From Streptomyces albogriseolus (GTDB lineage: Bacteria; Actinomycetota; Actinomycetes; Streptomycetales; Streptomycetaceae), in the NCBI GenBank assembly GCA_014650475.1, contig BMVA01000005.1, positions 180,079 through 244,078 of the forward strand: DNA of 64,000 bases. Direction: 5' to 3'. The notes below the pieces were generated by a model that ran no database searches, was not told where the DNA came from, and saw nothing but the letters and a program-made list of their open reading frames with translations. Positions 60,479 through 64,000 of this stretch are shown here, in pieces; positions within the stretch are counted from its first letter, which is position 1; every line of letters begins with the position of its first letter. The translations under genes were made by a program, and so were the position numbers.

Positions 60479-61270
60479 TCAGCCCTCCGTCGGGGTCAGC
60501 AGCACGAAGTCCGCCTTGAAGGGGTCCAGACACAGGGCCATCCGGCCGACGCCCTCGGCGTCCACGGGGCCCATCTGCACGGTGCCGCCGTTCCCGCGGA
60601 CCTGGGCGACGGCCGCGTCGCAGTCGGCGACCGCGAAGACCGGGTGCCAGTAGGGCCGCCCGCCGGCCAGGGACAGGGCGTCCTCGCCGACCTCCAGCAG
60701 GCCGCCGTGCATCCGCTCGTCGGGCATTCCGGCCGGGGTGATCATCGTGTACGTGCCCTCACCGCCCGGCATCGGCATGTCGGTGAACCGCCAGCCGAAG
60801 ACGTCGCCGTAGAACCGCCGCGCCGCGGCCGCGTCGCTGGTGTACAGCTCGGTCCAGCACAGGGAGCCGGGCGCGTCGACCAGGTCGACGCCCTTGCTCT
60901 CGCCGGGCTGCCACACCGCGAACTGGCCGCCCAGCGGGTCGCTGTACTGGGCCATCCGCCCCCACTGCTCGATGTCCATCGGCGCCACGCGCACGGTACC
61001 GCCGCCCGCCTCGACGGCCCGGGTCGTGGCGTCCGCGTCGGAGACCGTGTAGTAGATCATCCAGGCGGGCCGGGCGCCCTCCTCGGTGAGCTTGCCGAGG
61101 CCGGCGACCATCTTGCCGTCCTTGCGGAACATGCCGCCCTCGACGCCCTCGCCCATCGGCTCGAGGTCCCAGCCGAGGACGGAGCCGTAGAAGGAGGCGG
61201 CGGCCGGGACGTCGGGGGCGCCGAGGTCGAGCATGCAGGGCGAGCCGGGTGCGAAGTCAGTGGTGATCAC
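60479..61270 (-). CDS. Two-domain VOC (glyoxalase-fold) protein
   Basis: The start is GTG 61270 (AAAGGACC upstream), after which ITTDFAPGSPCMLDLGAPDV begins the first domain. The 263-aa protein has two VOC domains (about 1-125 and 130-263), each opening with a beta strand that carries a possible metal ligand (SPCMLDLG, SLCWTEL) and closing with a D/EPFKADF or DPLGGQF edge. Such proteins bind or modify small hydrophobic ligands and often act in self-resistance. Metal-ligand His are largely absent, so it may bind ligand without catalysis. Confidence 0.83.
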   Translation of the reverse strand: MITTDFAPGSPCMLDLGAPDVPAAASFYGSVLGWDLEPMGEGVEGGMFRKDGKMVAGLGKLTEEGARPAWMIYYTVSDADATTRAVEAGGGTVRVAPMDIEQWGRMAQYSDPLGGQFAVWQPGESKGVDLVDAPGSLCWTELYTSDAAAARRFYGDVFGWRFTDMPMPGGEGTYTMITPAGMPDERMHGGLLEVGEDALSLAGGRPYWHPVFAVADCDAAVAQVRGNGGTVQMGPVDAEGVGRMALCLDPFKADFVLLTPTEG

Positions 61271-61336
61271 CGTGAGGTCCTTTCGGAGACTCCGTTCGGT
61301 CTCAGCGTGCCACCGGGCCGCCCGGCGCGCCCTCCG

Positions 61337-61369
61337 GCTTCGCCGTCCGGGGGTCCCGGACGGCGAAGC
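61337..61369. terminator. 14-bp hairpin upstream of VOC gene
   Basis: gcttcgccgtccgg and ccggacggcgaagc form a perfect 14-bp stem with loop GGGTC. Its position about 70 bp upstream of the VOC start suggests the terminator of a lost upstream minus-strand gene. Confidence 0.55.
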
Positions 61370-61384
61370 GCCTCGCACGTGTGC

Positions 61385-61470
61385 CTACGCCTCCCGCTCC
61401 GCCGTCCGTGTGGTGAACGGCAGGACCAGCCGCGAGGGGCGGGCGGCGTCGCGGTAGACCTTGTGGGTGA
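61385..61470 (-). pseudogene. Possible S15/CocE-like hydrolase C-terminal fragment
   Basis: A minus-strand frame ending at a TAG at 61385 reads VTHKVYRDAARPSRLVLPFT, then TRTAEREA and the stop. This resembles the last strands of S15-type (X-Pro dipeptidyl peptidase or CocE) hydrolases, which end in an HxVYRDAxHPSRLVLPV element. Nothing more of such a gene is visible, and the hairpin at 61337-61369 lies just past its stop, as expected of its terminator. The match is short and the call is uncertain. The rest of the 61271-61584 gap shows no gene. Confidence 0.3.
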
Positions 61471-61528
61471 CAGCTCCGCGACCAGTTTGTGGCCCGGCAG
61501 GACCGTCGCCGCCAACGGACACCCACAG

Positions 61529-61564
61529 GGGTGTGGCCGGGTCCCCGTGGGCCCGGCCACACCC
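61529..61564 (-). terminator. Hairpin terminator of the right-edge gene
   Basis: A 13-bp perfect stem (gggtgtggccggg, 61529-61541, with 61552-61564) lies 21 bases beyond the stop of the minus-strand gene at 61585. Confidence 0.6.
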
Positions 61565-61584
61565 GTGTGCTCACCCGTGGCGTG

Positions 61585-64000
61585 TCAGCTCAGCGGTGTG
61601 ATGCTGATGTTGCGGTACCGCACCGCGTTGCCGTGGTCCTGCAGCCGGACGGCCGCGGCCGCCGGGCCCTCGGGGGCGCCACCGCCGGTGGGGCCGTCCA
61701 CGGCCACGTCGTCGTGGACCTTCTTCCCGTTCCACACCACCGTGATCCGCGCGTCGGACGTCTTGTTGCCCTCGGCGTCGTAGCGCGCGGCGCGGAAGAC
61801 GACGTCGTACGACTGCCACGTCTCCGGCGGCCGGGCGGCGTTCACGTCGGGCGCCTTCTTCTGGTAGATCGCGCCCGCCTCGTCGGCGGCGAGGGTGGTG
61901 TCGCCGTAGGAGTCCAGGATCTGGATCTCGTAGCGGTCCTGGAGGTAGACGCCGCTGTTGGCGCGGTCCTGGCCGGTGACGTCCGGGGGCAGCTTCGGCA
62001 GCCGGTACTCGATGTGCAGCCGGAAGTCGTCGTAGCTGTCCTTGGTGCGGATGTCACCGCAGCAGACCTCGGCGGCCCCGCCGTCGACCGGCCACTGCAC
62101 CGGGCGTCCGTCGGTGTGCTGCCAGCGGTCGAGGTTCCGGCCGTCGAACAGGCTGACCGGGGCGCCGTGCCGGTCGACGGTGAGGAGGTCCAGGTTGACG
62201 TGCCCGGTGTCGCCCTCGTCGACCCGGTAGGCGACGGTGTTGTGCCCGGCGCGCAGCCGTACCGTCTCCCGCTGGGTGGACCAGGTGTCCCAGTCGCCGG
62301 TGCTGCGCAGCTCGGTCTGCTTGATCTTGCGTCCGTTGACGTACAGGGAGACGGACTTGGTGCCCTGGAAGGGGTTCGGACCGTTGGAGTAGCGCAGGCC
62401 CACGTCGTAGGAGCCGGTCCGGTCCACGGTGACGTCGAAGGTGGTGGTGGCGCCCTGGGTGCCGTACCGGTCGACGAAGCCGCTGCCGGAGTAGCCGCGG
62501 TGGTCGGTGTTGATGCCGGCCGCCCCGGTGAGGGTGGCCTCCTCCGCCTCGTACACCGGGCCGGGTGCGGGTTCGGCGCCCGGGAGGGCGTTGAGGGTGT
62601 ACCAGGCCTCGGTGCTCCACAGGGTCTCGCCGGACGCGGAGCTGAACGGACGCGGGGAGCGCAGGTGCACCACGCGGCCGGGCTTGAGGCCGTCGATGGC
62701 CAGGGTGACCTTCCTGCGGTCGGCGGACAGCTTCGCCGAGGTCACCTCGAGGGTCTCCTCGGCGATCTTGGGGCCGCCGTAGTCACGGGTCGGGGTGTAG
62801 CGCCACTGCTCGGCCCGGTAGTGGCTCACCAGGTCCTCGGCGGTCTCCTGCGACAGGGGCTGGGTGTACTCGACCTCGAAGCCGCCCTTGCGCACCCGCA
62901 TGGCCTGGATGTCGAAGGTGTTGCCGCCGTTGGGCGTGAGCTTCTGCAGGCCGAACTTGAGCTTGCCCTCCTGGCCCCAGTTGCCGTCGGCGCCCAGACC
63001 GCCCACGTAGATCGCGCCGTCGGGACCCATGCTGATGCGGTTCACGCCCGCTTCGAGGCCCTGGGTGAAGCGGAACACGGCGCCCTGGTACTGGCCCTTG
63101 ACCTTCTCCAGGTAGGCACGCTGGAGCCCGCCGTAGGTGACGTCGCCGAACAGCATCTGCCCCTTGAAGCGCCCCTTGGTCAGTTGGAGGGGCGTGCTGG
63201 GCGAGTTGGCGATCTCGTTCTGCGGCAGCCACAGCACCGGCTGGGTCACCGGTTCCTTGTCGAAGGGGCCGGCGGGGTTGGTGTAGTGGTTGAAGAAGCG
63301 GTCCTGCTGGACGTGGACCAGCTTGGACGCGGGCAGCCAGCCGCCCTGGTTGTCGGTGACGAACATGCCGCCCCCGGGCCCCCAGCCGATGCCGTTGGGC
63401 GTGCGCAGCCCGCCGGCCAGGTAACTGACCTTCCCCGTCTTCTTGTTCACCTTGACGGTGACGCCCCGGCCGGGCGCGGGCTGCGGGTCGGTGGTGGCGC
63501 CGCCGTAGTCGATGGCGACGGACAGGTTCAGGTAGAAGTACCCCTTGTCGTAGAGGAGTCCGAAGGCGAACTCGTGGAAGTTGCCGCCGTACGGCCAGGT
63601 GGCGACGGTCCGGGACCGGTCGAGGGAGCCGTCGCCGTCGCTGTCGCGCAGCTCGGTCAGCTCGTGCTTCTGCGAGACGTAGACAGCGTTGTCAACGACC
63701 TTCAGTCCCATGGGCTCCTTGAGCCCGCCCGCGATCTTCGTGGCCGTGACCTTGTCCGGGCCGGTGTTCCCGGTGGCGTGGTCGAGGACGTAGATCTCGC
63801 CGGCCGTGTTGTCGGTGCCTCCCCAGGTGCTCACCAGCAGCCGGCCGTCGGGGAGCCAGTCCATGCCGGTGACCTGCGGTTCGAAGCCCTCGGGACGCAG
63901 GTCGGTGAGGGTGTGGTCGGGGCGTACGGCGTTCAGCGGCAGGCCGTCGCCGGGCGAGTCGGTGATGCCCTCGCACTCCTTGCGGCCCGGCGCGGTCACC
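61585..64000 (-). CDS. Secreted multidomain sugar-active protein (partial; beta-propeller, CBM35, DUF1080)
   Basis: The frame is open at the right edge, so the N-terminus and any signal peptide are missing. The visible ~804 residues hold a six-bladed beta-propeller like soluble sugar (sorbosone/glucose) dehydrogenases (TGMDWLPDGRLLVST, GLRTPNGIGWGPGGGMFVTDNQG, GPDGAIYVGGLG), then a CBM6/35-type domain (about 485-615, EAEEATLTGAAGIN to DLLTV) and a C-terminal DUF1080/3-keto-disaccharide hydrolase-like domain (about 620-800, LFDGRNLDRWQ, GVYLQDRYEIQILDS). Two vicinal Cys (VCCGD) occur in the last domain. It should act on an extracellular glycan, but the reaction is not known. Confidence 0.8.
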   Translation of the reverse strand, partial: VTAPGRKECEGITDSPGDGLPLNAVRPDHTLTDLRPEGFEPQVTGMDWLPDGRLLVSTWGGTDNTAGEIYVLDHATGNTGPDKVTATKIAGGLKEPMGLKVVDNAVYVSQKHELTELRDSDGDGSLDRSRTVATWPYGGNFHEFAFGLLYDKGYFYLNLSVAIDYGGATTDPQPAPGRGVTVKVNKKTGKVSYLAGGLRTPNGIGWGPGGGMFVTDNQGGWLPASKLVHVQQDRFFNHYTNPAGPFDKEPVTQPVLWLPQNEIANSPSTPLQLTKGRFKGQMLFGDVTYGGLQRAYLEKVKGQYQGAVFRFTQGLEAGVNRISMGPDGAIYVGGLGADGNWGQEGKLKFGLQKLTPNGGNTFDIQAMRVRKGGFEVEYTQPLSQETAEDLVSHYRAEQWRYTPTRDYGGPKIAEETLEVTSAKLSADRRKVTLAIDGLKPGRVVHLRSPRPFSSASGETLWSTEAWYTLNALPGAEPAPGPVYEAEEATLTGAAGINTDHRGYSGSGFVDRYGTQGATTTFDVTVDRTGSYDVGLRYSNGPNPFQGTKSVSLYVNGRKIKQTELRSTGDWDTWSTQRETVRLRAGHNTVAYRVDEGDTGHVNLDLLTVDRHGAPVSLFDGRNLDRWQHTDGRPVQWPVDGGAAEVCCGDIRTKDSYDDFRLHIEYRLPKLPPDVTGQDRANSGVYLQDRYEIQILDSYGDTTLAADEAGAIYQKKAPDVNAARPPETWQSYDVVFRAARYDAEGNKTSDARITVVWNGKKVHDDVAVDGPTGGGAPEGPAAAAVRLQDHGNAVRYRNISITPLS

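Overview
The window is high-GC actinomycete DNA, most likely from a Streptomyces or a close relative. GTG starts and GTGA/ATGA stop-start overlaps are common, codons end mostly in G or C, and the gene content fits: tandem universal stress proteins, pspA-pspAA-htpX-pspAB, DUF1876/DUF1918 proteins and secreted GH2 enzymes. No rRNA, tRNA, CRISPR array, integrase or intact insertion sequence was seen.

Layout. (1) 1-455: the broken 3' end of a V-type ATPase subunit D-like gene. (2) 600-8360: two tandem copies of a persulfide/sulfite detoxification module. Each has a rhodanese, a CstB-like persulfide dioxygenase-rhodanese, a TauE/SafE exporter and a CstR-type CsoR-family repressor. A membrane rhodanese, a thioredoxin and a DUF302 protein are added. 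Seven good copies and one degenerate copy of a 16-bp ATACCCC-N2-GGGGTAT palindrome lie in front of the transcription units. (3) 8700-34300: a dormancy/low-oxygen island resembling the DosR/DevR (OsdR) regulons of mycobacteria and Streptomyces. It holds six tandem universal stress proteins plus one USP-like protein, a P1B-5 metal ATPase fused to hemerythrin, two flavodoxins, an alcohol dehydrogenase, a two-gene NAD-type formate dehydrogenase, a NarK transporter, a truncated Acg-type nitroreductase, a DUF1918-HTH-PNPOx protein, DUF1876, and a P2-type cation ATPase translationally coupled to two TrkA proteins. The island is eroding: an acetyl-CoA synthetase N-terminus, a CBS-BON gene with an internal deletion and the short nitroreductase are remnants. 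(4) 34500-37600: a SHOCT protein and the pspA-pspAA-htpX-pspAB membrane-stress operon. (5) 37650-42540: pirin, two MFS transporters and a TetR regulator with a clear operator. (6) 42970-56310: a sugar utilization regulon made of a LacI repressor, a four-gene YtfQRT/YjfF-like ABC importer, two convergent secreted GH2 enzymes (one with an arabinofuranose-binding AbfB domain, one with PA14 and LamG domains) and an SGNH esterase. Three related LacI operators tie it together. Galactofuranose or a similar furanoside is the best substrate guess. (7) 56366-64000: a TetR regulator with a palindromic operator, an ABC exporter, a formate/nitrite-family channel, RidA, a two-domain VOC protein and the 3' part of a large secreted sugar-active protein running off the right edge.

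How the parts fit. In region 2 persulfides should be sensed by CstR, oxidised by CstB, shuffled by rhodanese/thioredoxin and exported as sulfite or related anions by TauE. In region 3 redox enzymes, nitrate/formate metabolism and USPs probably support survival without oxygen. Region 6 is a secreted-hydrolase, importer and repressor circuit. Function assignments come from reading motifs and family resemblance; no database search was run.
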